A stretch of DNA of 64,000 nt. Source: Leidyana gryllorum EB-2025a. Its lineage: Eukaryota; Apicomplexa. Below are positions 42,467 through 54,200 of the stretch, one piece after another. Each line of letters begins with the position of its first letter. The first letter of the stretch is position 1. Made by a program: the position numbers and the translations under genes. A model generated the notes under the pieces. The model made no database searches. It was not told the DNA's origin and was given only the letters and a program-made list of their open reading frames with translations. The DNA lies in NCBI GenBank assembly GCA_048772705.1, contig JBLWGC010000201.1:39025-103024 (forward strand), given 5' to 3'.

Positions 42467-42660
42467 GAAACCCTCCCAGAAGTCTGTAACCTGTTGGCCG
42501 GAGCCAATCCGGCAAATTGCGTGTCTCGACCCGGGCCGGCCGGCCGGAGACACGGCAACACACGTGTGTACTTACCTTTTCGTTGCGTGCCGCGAACCAG
42601 AATTACCGTCGAGATCAACCATGCCTCCTAGAAAGAACAGTGAAGCCCGCGGGGCTGAAA
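42373..42660 (+). repeat. Element G 3' LTR
   Basis: 288 bp, identical to the 5' LTR by eye. Preceded by a purine-rich tract (GGAAGGGAGGGA) and followed by gagac. Confidence 0.93.
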
Positions 42661-43075
42661 GAGACTGAGAATGACTCAATGAGATGTTAGCTGGGGCGTC
42701 ACTGGATGCTGGTTGGGGCAGGTAGCGAATGGGGGTCAGTTGGCTGGGATAAAAAGTGCACAACGGGGAGGTGAGGCTCTGGTCGCAAAGTGGCGAAGCT
42801 CCTTGGGGGCTTTCTGGGATGTGTGGGGATGAGTTGCGGGAACTTACTTGGTGTGGGAACGTGCCAGACCAGTCTGAGTGGCACGAGGTCACGTCTTGGG
42901 AACATCTGCGGGGAAGAAAGCGAGCGCGAGCGAGAAGAGGGCTTTTTGGATCTGAGAACAGAAATAACAGTACAAGTCCCACGTCTCGCACACCAAATCT
43001 TGGGAAAAGTGGCTCGTTTGGGCTGCTATCTGTTGCTTGCGAGCCGCACGAGAGCTAAATTAAGGAGTCTGACGA
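42661..43075 (-). pseudogene. Captured gene fragment in U0, beside element G
   Basis: Same antisense fragment as in U6 (TPIRYLPQPASSDAPANISL), slightly diverged. It stops at GA (43074-43075), where U1 is inserted. The missing right part of U0 would be expected beyond the window. Confidence 0.5.
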
Positions 43076-44474
43076 CTAGTTTGCCTGTAACCTTTGGTTC
43101 GGCGTTTCGGTCGGCTTCGATGGCTGTTGTGACTGCTGTTTGCTTTTGGATTATGTGGTTTATGTGGTTGTTTATCGCTGCATTGTACTGTGTTTGCGTG
43201 TTTGCGACTGTTTAGCTTTCAATTCTCTACACGTTCCGGTTGCTGTAGCGTGCGCAAGTAAGGTCTGATGTGGTGTGTATTGTGCTAATAAAAGACTGTG
43301 ACGATATAGCTGTGTTGCTTAGTATGTTGACAGGTATCGTGCTTGTTATGTATTGACTAGTTTGCCTGTAACCTTTGGTTCGGCGTTTCGGTCGGCTTCG
43401 ATGGCTGTTGTGACTGCTGTTTGCTTTTGGATTATGTGGTTTATGTGGTTGTTTATCGCTGCATTGTACTGTGTTTGCGTGTTTGCGACTGTTTAGCTTT
43501 CAATTCTCTACACGTTCCGGTTGCTGTAGCGTGCGCAAGTAAGGTCTGATGTGGTGTGTATTGTGCTAATAAAAGACTGTGACGATATAGCTGTGTTGCT
43601 TAGTATGTTGACAGGTATCGTGCTTGTTATGTATTGATTTGTGAGACTATATGAGCTGGAGATGCATGATTGTATGAGTGTATGGCGTGTATTTTGGTAA
43701 CTGTGCTGTGATGTGTAGTATGCTCAGTTTGCTAAAGTGAATATGGAGCAACTTGGAAGGTTATGTGTGAGTGATATTGGTTTAGATGGTTTGTCTGCTA
43801 GGTGTGAAGGGTCTAGAGTGAGCTAGCGATTCGCTCGTTAAGTGAGGGAGTATTTGTAGACGTATAAAAGCTTGTAATGCTAGATATAGGGGAATCAAAT
43901 ACATCGGAGTTGAATTGAGAGTGTTGAGAAGAATGTCATGAGTCCAATGCGTATCGTGGAGGTTATGTATTGGAGTGAATGGGAATTTGTAAGAATATGT
44001 GTATGGGGTCAAGTTATGCATGATATTTGGGTGTTGATTCGGACGACATGAATTTGGCTAATGATAGGTAGGTTAATAGGAGTATATTGACAATTGTGAT
44101 GTAGTTCGAGGTGTGGTAAGAGGGTGGTGGTCAGTTGTTTGCTATAAAACATTGAGAGAGTGTATATATGCTAAGAGTTATGAGTATTCGAATTGTTAGT
44201 GTACGAGCGGGATGTTAAGGCTGATATGTATATTGAGTAATAGTGTGCGTGAGGAAGTATTGATGGGGTGTGGGGAGCGCCCTTGTCGCTTCGCTCGGGC
44301 GCTTCCCCATACCCATCGTTTCTGTGAGATTTATTTATTGATGGAATACTTAGCAACGTATCGTGAATGTGATAAGCAGAACGAACCAATGGCATCAATC
44401 TTGCGTGCAATTGCTCCGGAACGATATGTACGAGTTCAAATGACTTGTAGAGAAGTGCCATTTAAGTACCTATA

Positions 44475-45519
44475 ATAGCAAAGAAGTGTGAAACAAGTGT
44501 CAAACAACTCGGAAACCAGTGTCAAACAAGGCTCGAACATGTTGCAAACAAGTGTCAAACATGTCGCGAAGCAAGGGTCAAACAAGTTCGCAACAAGTCT
44601 CAAACATGTTGCAAACAACTCGCAAACAAGTGTCAAAAGAGTAGCAAACATGTGGCAAACAAGTGTCAAACAACTCGCAAACAAGTGTCAAACATGTATC
44701 AAGCAAGTGTCAAGCATGTGGCAAACATGTGTCAAACAAGTGAGAAGCATGTGTGTAACACGTGGCAAACAAGTAGCAAAACAAGTGCCAAAGATGTCGC
44801 AAACAAGTGTCAAACGAGTGTCAAACGAGTGTCAAACGAGTGTCAAACCAGTGTGGAACATGTGGCAAAAAAGTGTTAAACATGTGGCGAACAAGTCTCA
44901 ACGGAGTTTCAAACAAGTGTAAAGCATGTGGCAAAGAACTGGCAAGCAAGTGTAAAGCATGTGGCAAACAAGTTTCAAAGAAGTATCAAACAAGTAGCAA
45001 ACAAGTGTCAAACGAGTGTCGAACAAGTGTGGAACATGTGGCAAAAAAGTGTTAAACATGTGGCGAACAAGTCTCAACGGAGTTTCAAACAAGTGTTAAA
45101 CATGTGGCAAAGAACTGGCAAGCAAGTGTAAAGCATGTGGCAAACAAGTTTCAAACGAGTGTCAAACAAGTGTGGAACATGTGGGAAAAAAGTGTTAAAC
45201 ATGTGGTGAACAAGTCTCAACGGAGTTTCAAACAAGTGTTAAACATGTGGCAAAGAAGTGGCAAACACGTGTCAAACGAGAGTCAAACAAGTGTGAAATA
45301 TGTGGCAGAAAAGTGTTTAACATGTGGCGAACAAGTCTCAACTGAGTGTCAAAGAAGTATGAAAGATGTGGCAAAGAAGTGGCAAGCAAGTGTAAAGCAT
45401 GTAGCAAACAAGTGTCAAACGAGTGTCAAACAAGTAGCAAGCAAGTAGCAAACAAGTAGGAAACAGGTAGCAAACAAGTGTCAAACATGTCGCAAACAAG
45501 TCTCGAACATGTTGCAAAG
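44475..45519 (+). repeat. 11-bp satellite array of U2
   Basis: Same CAAACAWGTGK array, shorter than in U6 (about 1.05 kb). Copy number therefore varies between units. Confidence 0.92.
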
Positions 45520-45617
45520 GGGTATTGAAGGTGCTACAAAGAGATGTGTAACACAAGTATCATCTGGTACAAGTTGCACACTGGTGACGAACTCTGCTTT
45601 TTTGAAAAATTTGGTAA

Positions 45618-45790
45618 GGGGTTAAGGATGACGACATGAAAAATTCCGATGAATTAGTAACGGGTTAAGGATGACGACATGAAAAATTCCGATGAATTTG
45701 TAACGAGATAAGGATGACGACATCAAAAAACACCGATAAACTTGTAACGAGATAAGGGTGACGACATCAAAAAATGTGATAAATTTCGCT
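45618..45790 (+). repeat. 43-bp minisatellite of U2
   Basis: About four copies of the AAGGRTGACGACAT unit, one fewer than in U6. Confidence 0.85.
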
Positions 45791-46317
45791 TAGAGACACC
45801 CAATAACCTCAGTAGACGAGAAATGCGGTAGGGGAGACTGAGAATGACTCAATGAGATGTTAGCTGGGGCGTCACTGGATGCTGGTTGGGGCAGGTAGCG
45901 AATGGGGGTTGTGCAGGTCGGCGAAACCCGCAAGGGTGAGCCCGACCATTACCGTAGGTTTTTTGGGGGTTCTTAGGGGGTACCAGAAACGACTTTTAGT
46001 GAAATAGGAATTTGATTAGGAGCTCTAGACTAGCTCTCTCGCTTACCTTAGGAATAGTAGTGGCCTGATTAGTTAGCAGCCAGATTTTAGGCGAAATCTC
46101 ACCGCTAGAATAGGAGATAGGCGACTCTCTCGAGCTCTCTGAGACACGAGAAGGCCTGATTTTTGCAAAAATGAGACTTCCCAAACTTCAATTGGCTCGT
46201 TCGCTACAGCAAACTAGCCTCCCATCGAGATGTAAGGGTCGTCAGACTCCTTAATTTAGCTCTCGTGCGGCTCGCAAGCAACAGATAGCAGCCCAAACGA
46301 GCCACTTTTCCCAAGAT

Positions 46318-46698
46318 TTGGTGTGCGAGACGTGGGACTTGGACTGTTATTTTTGTTCTCAGATCCAAAAAGCCCTCTTCTCGCTCGCGCTCGCTTTCTT
46401 CCCCCCCAGATGTTCCCAAGACGTGACCTCGTGCCACTCAGACTGGTCTGGCACGTTCCCACACCAAGTAAGTTCCCACACCTCATCCCCACACATCCCA
46501 GAACGCCCCCAAGGAGCTTCGCCACTTTGCGACCAGAGCCTCACCTCCCCATTGTGCAGTTTTTATCCCAGCCAACTGACCCCCATTCGCTACCTGCCCC
46601 AACCAGCATCCAGTGACGCCCCAGCTAACATCTCATTGAGTCATTCTCAGTCTCCCCTACCGCATTTCTCGTCTACTGAGGTTATTGGGTGTCTCTAA
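46318..46698 (+). pseudogene. Captured gene fragment in U3
   Basis: The 126-codon fragment, here on the plus strand because the unit is inverted. It appears identical to the U6 and U5 copies. Confidence 0.5.
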
Positions 46699-46709
46699 GC
46701 GAAATTTAT

Positions 46710-46890
46710 CACATTTTTTGATGTCGTCACCCTTATCTCGTTACAAGTTTATCGGTGTTTTTTGATGTCGTCATCCTTATCTCGTTACAAATTCATCGGA
46801 ATTTTTCATGTCGTCATCCTTAACCCGTTACTAATTCATCGGAATTTTTCATGTCGTCATCCTTAACCCCTTACCAAATTTTTCAAAAAA
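46710..46890 (-). repeat. 43-bp minisatellite of U3
   Basis: About four inverted copies of the AAGGRTGACGACAT unit (seen as ATGTCGTCATCCTTA on the plus strand). Confidence 0.85.
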
Positions 46891-46970
46891 GCAGAGTTCG
46901 TCACCAGTGTGCAACTTGTACCAGATGATACTTGTGTTACACATCTCTTTGTAGCACCTTCAATACCCCT

Positions 46971-48000
46971 TTGCAACATGTTCGAGACTTGTTTGCGACA
47001 TGTTTGACACTTGTTTGCTACCTGTTTCCTACTTGTTTGCTACTTGCTTGCTACTTGTTTGACACTCGTTTGACACTTGTTTGCTACATGCTTTACACTT
47101 GCTTGCCACTTCTTTGCCACATCTTTCATACTTCTTTGACACTCAGTTGAGACTTGTTCGCCACATGTTAAACACTTTTCTGCCACATATTTCACACTTG
47201 TTTGACTCTCGTTTGACACGTGTTTGCCACTTCTTTGCCACATGTTTAACACTTGTTTGAAACTCCGTTGAGACTTGTTCACCACATGTTTAACACTTTT
47301 TTCCCACATGTTCCACACTTGTTTGACACTCGTTTGAAACTTGTTTGCCACATGCTTTACACTTGCTTGCCAGTTCTTTGCCACATGTTTAACACTTGTT
47401 TGAAACTCCGTTGAGACTTGTTCGCCACATGTTTAACACTTTTTTGCCACATGTTCCACACTTGTTCGACACTCGTTTGACACTTGTTTGCTACTTGTTT
47501 GATACTTCTTTGAAACTTGTTTGCCACATGCTTTACACTTGCTTGCCAGTTCTTTGCCACATGCTTTACACTTGTTTGAAACTCCGTTGAGACTTGTTCG
47601 CCACATGTTTAACACTTTTTTGCCACATGTTCCACACTGGTTTGACACTCGTTTGACACTCGTTTGACACTTGTTTGCGACATCTTTGGCACTTGTTTTG
47701 CTACTTGTTTGCCACGTGTTACACACATGCTTCTCACTTGTTTGACACATGTTTGCCACATGCTTGACACTTGCTTGATACATGTTTGACACTTGTTTGC
47801 GAGTTGTTTGACACTTGTTTGCCACATGTTTGCTACTCTTTTGACACTTGTTTGCGAGTTGTTTGCAACATGTTTGAGACTTGTTGCGAACTTGTTTGAC
47901 CCTTGCTTCGCGACATGTTTGACACTTGTTTGCAACATGTTCGAGCCTTGTTTGACACTGGTTTCCGAGTTGTTTGACACTTGTTTCACACTGCTACTTG
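46971..48000 (-). repeat. 11-bp satellite array of U3
   Basis: The array in inverted orientation (tgtttgacacttgtttgc type on the plus strand), about 1.03 kb. Confidence 0.92.
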
Positions 48001-51000
48001 ATAGGTACTTAAATGACACTTCTTACAAGTCATTTGAACTCATACATATCGTTCCGGAGCAATTGCACGCAAGATTGATGCCATTGGTTCGTTCTGCTTA
48101 TCACATTCACGATACGTTGCTAACTATTCCATCAATAAATAAATCTCACAGAAACAATGGGTACGGGGAAGCGCCCGAGCGAAGCGACAAGGGCGCTCCC
48201 CACACCCCATCAATACTTCTTCACGCACACTATTACTCAACGTACATATCAGCCTTAACATCCCGCTCGTACACTAACAATTCGAATACTCATAACTCTT
48301 AGCATATATACACTCTCTCAATGTTTTATAGCAAACAACTGACCACCACCCTCTTACCACACCTCGAACTACATCACAATTGTCAATAGATTTCCATTAA
48401 CCTACCTATCATTAGCCAAATTCATGTCGTCCGAATCAACACCCAAATATCATGCATAACTTGACCCCATACACATATTCTTACAGATACCCATTCACTC
48501 CAATACATAACGTCCACGATACGCATTGGACTCACGACATTCTTCTCAACACTCTCAATTCAACTCCGATGTATTTGATTCCCCTATATCTAGCATTACA
48601 AGCTTTCATACCTCTCCAAATACTCCCTCACTTAACGAGCGAATCGCTCACTCACTCTAGACCCTTCACACCTAACAGACAAACCATCTAAACCAATATC
48701 ACTCACACATAACCTTCCAAGTTGCTCCATATTCACTTTAGCAAACTGAGCATACTACACATCACAGCACAGTTACCAAAATACACGCCATACACTCATA
48801 CAATCATGCATCTCCAGCTCATATAGTCTCACCAATCAATACATAACAAGCACGATACCTGTCAACATACTAAGCAACACAGCTATATCGTCACAGTCTT
48901 TTATTAGCACAATACACACCACATCAGACCTTACTTGCGCACGCTACAGCAACCGGAACGTGTAGAGAATTGAAAGCTAAACAGTCGCAAACACGCAAAC
49001 ACAGTACAATGCAGCGATAAACAACCACATAAACCACATAATCCAAAAGCAAACAGCAGTCACAACAGCCATCGAAGCCGACCGAAACGCCGAACCAAAG
49101 GTTACAGGCAAACTAGTCAGTTGGCTGGGATAAAAACTGCACAATGGGGAGGTGAGGCTCTGGTCGCAAAGTGGCGAAGCTCCTTGGGGGCGTTCTGGGA
49201 TGTGTGGGGATGAGGTGTGGGAACTTACTTGGTGTGGGAACGTGCCAGACCAGTCTGAGTGGCACGAGGTCACGTCTTGGGAACATCTGGGGGGGAAGAA
49301 AGCGAGCGTGAGCGAGAAGAGGGCTTTTTGGATCTGAGAACAAAAATAACAGTCCAAGTCCCACGTCTCGCACACCAAATCTTGGGAAAAGTGGCTCGTT
49401 TGGGCTGCTATCTGTTGCTTGCGAGCCGCACGAGAGCTAAATTAAGGAGTCTGACGACCCTTACATCTCGATGGGAGGCTAGTTTGCTGTAGCGAACGAG
49501 CCAATTGAAGTTTGGGAAGTCTCATTTTTGCAAAAATCAGGCCTTCTCGTGTCTCAGAGAGCTCGAGAGAGTCGCCTATCTCCTATTCTAGCGGCGAGAT
49601 TGCGCCTAAAATCTGGCTGCCAACTAATCAGGCCACTACTATTCCTAAGGTAAGCGAGAGAGCTAGTCTAGAGCTTCTAATCAAATTCCTATTTCACTAA
49701 AAGTCGTTTCTGGTACCCCCTAAGAACCCCCAAAAAACCTACGGTAATGGTCGGGCACACCCTTGCGGGTTTCGCCGACCTGCACAATTGGTGAGACTAT
49801 ATGAGCTGGAGATGCATGATTGTATGAGTGTATGGCGTGTATTTTGGTAACTGTGCTGTGATGTGTAGTATGCTCAGTTTGCTAAAGTGAATATGGAGCA
49901 ACTTGGAAGGTTATGTGTGAGTGATATTGGTTTAGATGGTTTGTCTGTTAGGTGTGAAGGGTCTAGAGTGAGTCAGCGATTCGCTCGTTAAGTGAGGGAG
50001 TATTTGGAGAGGTATGAAAGCTTGTAATGCTAGATATAGGGGAATCAAATACATCGGAGTTGAATTGAGAGTGTTGAGAAGAATGTCGTGAGTCCAATGC
50101 GTATCGTGGACGTTATGTATTGGAGTGAATGGGTATCTGTAAGAATATGTGTATGGGGTCAAGTTATGCATGATATTTGGGTGTTGATTCGGACGACATG
50201 AATTTGGCTGATGATAGGTAGGTTAATAGGAGTATATTGACTAGTTTGCCTGTAACCTTTGGTTCGGCGTTTCGGTCGGCTTCGATGGCTGTTGTGACTG
50301 CTGTTTGCTTTTGGATTATGTGGTTTATGTGGTTGTTTATCGCTGCATTGTACTGTGTTTGCGTGTTTGCGACTGTTTAGCTTTCAATTCTCTACACGTT
50401 CCGGTTGCTGTAGCGTGCGCAAGTAAGGTCTGATGTGGTGTGTATTGTGCTAATAAAAGACTGTGACGATATAGCTGTGTTGCTTAGTATGTTGACAGGT
50501 ATCGTGCTTGTTATGTATTGATTGGTGAGACTATATGAGCTGGAGATGCATGATTGTATGAGTGTATGGCGTGTATTTTGGTAACTGTGCTGTGATGTGT
50601 AGTATGCTCAGTTTGCTAAAGTGAATATGGAGCAACTTGGAAGGTTATGTGTGAGTGATATTGGTTTAGATGGTTTGTCTGTTAGGTGTGAAGGGTCTAG
50701 AGTGAGTCAGCGATTCGCTCGTTAAGTGAGGGAGTATTTGGAGAGGTATGAAAGCTTGTAATGCTAGATATAGGGGAATCAAATACATCGGAGTTGAATT
50801 GAGAGTGTTGAGAAGAATGTCGTGAGTCCAATGCGTATCGTGGACGTTATGTATTGGAGTGAATGGGAATTTGTAAGAATATGCGGATGGAGTCAAGTTA
50901 TGCATAGGATTTGAGTGTTGATGCGGACGACATGAATTTGGCTAATGATAGGTAGGTTAATAGGAGTATATTGACAATTGTGATGTAGTTCGAGGTGTTG

Positions 51001-51155
51001 TAAGAGGGTGGTGGTCAGTTGTTTGCTATAAAACATTGAGAGAGTGTATATATGCTAAGAGTTATGAGTATTCGAATTGTTAGTGTACGAGCGGGATGTT
51101 AAGGCTGATATGTATGTTGAGTAATAGTGTGCGTGAAGAAGTATTGATGGGGTGT

Positions 51156-51192
51156 GGGGAGCGCCCTTGTCGCTTCGCTCGGGCGCTTCCCC
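51156..51192 (+). other. GC-rich hairpin of U4 next to the coding region
   Basis: Same hairpin as at 34796. Ten bases later the sequence leaves the small-unit consensus (cccat then ctttctgcattc instead of tgtttctgtgag), so it sits at the left edge of the region missing from small units, 44 bases from the Rep-helicase stop. Confidence 0.7.
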
Positions 51193-51236
51193 GTACCCAT
51201 CTTTCTGCATTCAATGATTGAGCCACGGTGTAGTTG

Positions 51237-54200
51237 TCAACGCGTAATCATAGAAATGTAAAAGGGAGATGGTGGAATGTGGCTAAGGTGAATGAAGTTG
51301 TGTGATGCAACTATACGGAGTGTATTTGATCTTGGTGTAAGATGAAGGGCAACTTGCTCGATTGAATGGTTGTTTAACATGTTGTAACGACCCGATGCGT
51401 TGCGCTGATCGATGAGAATGAGAGTGGGTAGAGTTTGCGCATCGATGAACACTGTTCTCGTACAACCTCTGCCTTCGACGCGGAGCGAATGGTGGTTTGA
51501 GAGTATTGTGGAGCTGAAACGTTTGGCAGTGATGGAGTAATGATTAGCTGCAATTGAGGTGAGCATGTTGAGATTAGCATGTTGAGGGTGGATTATGGTG
51601 ATTATCGGGCAGGTGTTGAGAAAGAAGGGGGCAAAGGAGTTGTGCTTGATATCGTCGTAGTAGAAGACAACTTGGGGAAGGCGTTGTGGCCAATATGTGA
51701 ATGGCAGACGATCAGGAGTAAGCCAAGATTTAGCGAGGATGGTTTCGTTTGGTAATTTGCCGAAGAACTTGATGTGGTCGAGTTTGGTTGCTCGGCTGGC
51801 AGCGACGTAGAGGAAGCGATAATCTTGCTTGGACAGGTCAATCCCATAAGGATGATCGAATGTACGACCCTGCGCTTTGTGGACAGTTAGGCCCCATGCA
51901 AGATCGATAGGGTAGATTCGCTTATTCTTATGTAGCATCGGAGCAACTCGACATAGTTTGTTGCGATTGAGTTTGATCCACAAGTCGTGTTTGAGGGCTT
52001 TATGTAAATGGCCAATGCTTCCATTGGTGTAGCCTTTCTTGACGCTTATGTTGGTGGTTATCATGGTCTTGGCGTTGCGTTTGAGTATGAGTTGCGTCCA
52101 CTTGTGTATGGTTCGTTTCGAGTTGGTTCTAGTGGATATTGTCTTGATAGTATATGAGGTTGTTACTTGAATGGGTGTGCCAGGCATATGTTGTACTCTC
52201 ATCTTGTTATAGCGTGTCCTTTCTTCATTGTGACGGAATAGAACGAAAGGTAAGGTGTTGAGATCTTTATCAGTGCCTTTGTGAGCATCTACGAACTTGG
52301 TGATGGTGGATTTATCGCCGTGTTGAAGAGCTTCGAGGAAGTTGAGGAGATCTGGATCTCGTCCGTGTCGTACGTTATCGATGAGATCGAACCTTGTAAA
52401 GAGCTTTGTGAAGGATGGATCTTCATCAAGTGGAGTTGCTCTGACAGGTGGGAGCTGATCGAAGTCACCGAAGGCGATAATAGAGATTCCGCCATATGGT
52501 AGGCTCTTGCGAGAATCTGGTTTCGAGTTACCGAGGTTAGTTAACCCTAAGTTTAAGTCGCTTAGAAGCCGTGGCGCCACCATGGATATTTCATCGATAA
52601 GGATCAATTCGACGTGTGACGCGTTGTTATGGAGTGTATTCCACGAGCGTGATTGTGTAGTGAGTACGCTTCCATGGTTCAAGCCAGCAAAATGATGAAT
52701 GGTTTGGCCGTTGATTAAATAGGCAGCCGTTCCTGTTGGTGCGATGACTTGGCACATGGGCTTGTCGAGGGTTGTCTTGCCCTCATTGGTATCAATGACT
52801 TGGCAGATATGTCGTATCTTGTTGATGAGGAACGATTTTCCAGTGCCTCCTTTACCATGAATGAGCCATAACAGCTGTGAAGTCCTGCTTGTGTGGATCC
52901 ACTTGTAGAACTCTATGAGTACTCGAAACTGCGAGGTAGTAACGGTTGAGTTGGGGTCGAAGGAAAGGGTAGATTGAAGCTGATTTGTTGCGTCATGGTC
53001 ATCGTCGTCATCATTGTCAGAGTCGTCCGAAGTTGGAATGTCGAATCCAGGATTGTTGAAATCGTCGTTGACGTGTTCTGGTTGATCATCTTCGTCAGGG
53101 GCGTTATCATCGTCGGTATCGTAGCAAATGGAATTTGGTTGCCATCGTGGTTCGTATGGCCGTGATTGATGAGCACGTTCAAGGATCTCTTGCTGAGTTT
53201 CCGGTGTGTAATCGTTGAAGCACAAGAGTTGATGGACGTCTCTCCAAGGTAAGAAGTAATAGGCGAGTGATTTGTCGTCGTCAGCTGGGGGTAATGTGGG
53301 TGGGTATTGGCCTGCGACAACTACGGGAGCTTGGCGACGTGTGAGATAAAGTTTCTTAGCCGGTGGAACTGTCATGGGTATGGATCCTGGTTGCCTCTTC
53401 GAAACGACATAGTCTCGCGTGAATTCAAATATGGTTAGAGATTCGAGCATGGAAGGACGATTGGCGTAAATCGTTGGGTATGGTGTAGGTAGTCGAATCT
53501 TGGTTGCTTCATCAACAGATTGTGGGCGGTGTATAGCGACCATGAAGTTGAAAGGCTTGAGATATACTGTGTTCCATGTGGTCGTTACTGGAAAGCGGCC
53601 TTGGCAGGTGAGTGTTGCTTCTTGTAGACTCAGGCGACGTGATAGGTTTAGGTCTTGTGTTTTGAATAGCGCTTGAGTCATTGTGCGAGTGTTATCGAAC
53701 GCATCTTCTTTGAGCAATGTGGGTTCGGACTTAGAGACGTACTTGGTGATATATTGGATTGCTTGGGCGATAGTTGTTACCGGAGAGATGTCCATGTTAG
53801 AGTTGGTGTATGGGAAGATGATGGGGTTGAAGTCGTTGATGTTGGCGTCCATAACACGTCTTTCGGCAAGATAGATAGGGGACGGAAGTGATTGTGCTAT
53901 CAGGCGATAGTAGGTTTCATGATTTGATATTCCGATGAGGGCGAGCCATTGATCGAATGTAAGTTGATCGAATTCCATGTGGGTGAACTCCATTGTTTTG
54001 TATTGGAGTCTCTTTTGCCAACTGTATACGATTGCTCTCGCAGCTCTTCTATCTTTGCTTTCCGTATGTGTTGGCAGTAGGAGTTTGCCTATGGGTGTAG
54101 GGAGTCGTGGAAAGCGCCATTTGCATGTATTGAGGGGTTTGAGATTCTTCTGACAACGTTGATAATGTGTATGGGTTTGAACGCGGCGTATCTCTTCGTC

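Larger units (their letters stand above)
37480..42660 (+). mobile_element. Element G: Ty3/gypsy chromovirus inserted in U0
   Basis: 5181 bp with 288-bp LTRs (37480-37767 and 42373-42660) that look identical. Target duplication gagac (37475-37479 and 42661-42665). Gag and pol are open throughout, so it looks whole and young. It is the most divergent of the six families: its LTR ends CTGAAA rather than TACA, and it is C-rich on the coding strand. Confidence 0.94.
25973..43075 (+). mobile_element. U0: outermost rolling-circle U unit, in pieces
   Basis: U0 is the host of most other insertions. Its remaining pieces are 25973-27084 and 31966-33263 (tail of the U left body, then 11-bp array, split by element F), 37402-37479 and 42661-43075 (minisatellite edge and gene-fragment region, split by element G). 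Its left end lies outside the window beyond element A. Its right end is displaced by U1 and would lie beyond position 64000. U6 and a LINE-like fragment occupy 33264-37401. Confidence 0.7.
45909..49116 (-). mobile_element. U3: complete non-autonomous U unit (3208 bp), inverted, inserted in U2
   Basis: Read on the minus strand, the unit starts CTAGTTTGCC at 49116 after ccaactGA and ends hairpin plus TGCACAA at 45909 before cccccatt. U2 DNA on either side joins exactly to the uninterrupted sequence seen in U6 near 36731. It carries the 11-bp array (46971-48000), minisatellite, gene fragment and hairpins of the family. Opposed to U2, it creates inverted repeats of about 2.5 kb separated by about 0.67 kb. 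Confidence 0.82.
43357..49787 (+). mobile_element. U2: non-autonomous U unit inserted in U1, interrupted by U3
   Basis: Pieces 43357-45908 and 49117-49787, 3223 bp in total. Both ends are present: CTAGTTTGCC after tattGA, and hairpin plus TGCACAA before ttggtgag. No target duplication. Inside are the micro-frame, GC-rich hairpin, 11-bp array (44475-45519), spacer, minisatellite (about 45618-45790) and gene fragment. U3 sits within the gene-fragment part. Confidence 0.8.
43076..50240 (+). mobile_element. U1: rolling-circle U unit, interrupted by U2 and then by U4
   Basis: Left end CTAGTTTGCC at 43076 after gacGA of U0. Only left-body DNA is seen: 43076-43356, then U2, then 49788-50240, then U4. 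The two left-body pieces join exactly at tattGA and ttggtgag to give the sequence seen uninterrupted in U6 near 34230. Its remainder would lie right of U4 and U5, outside the window. Confidence 0.75.

Noticed and set aside
45909-49787. The 0.67-kb right-end segment as a separate small transposon
   Set aside because: In U6 the same segment continues the unit without a break. The apparent left edge at tcagttgg is only the U3 insertion point.
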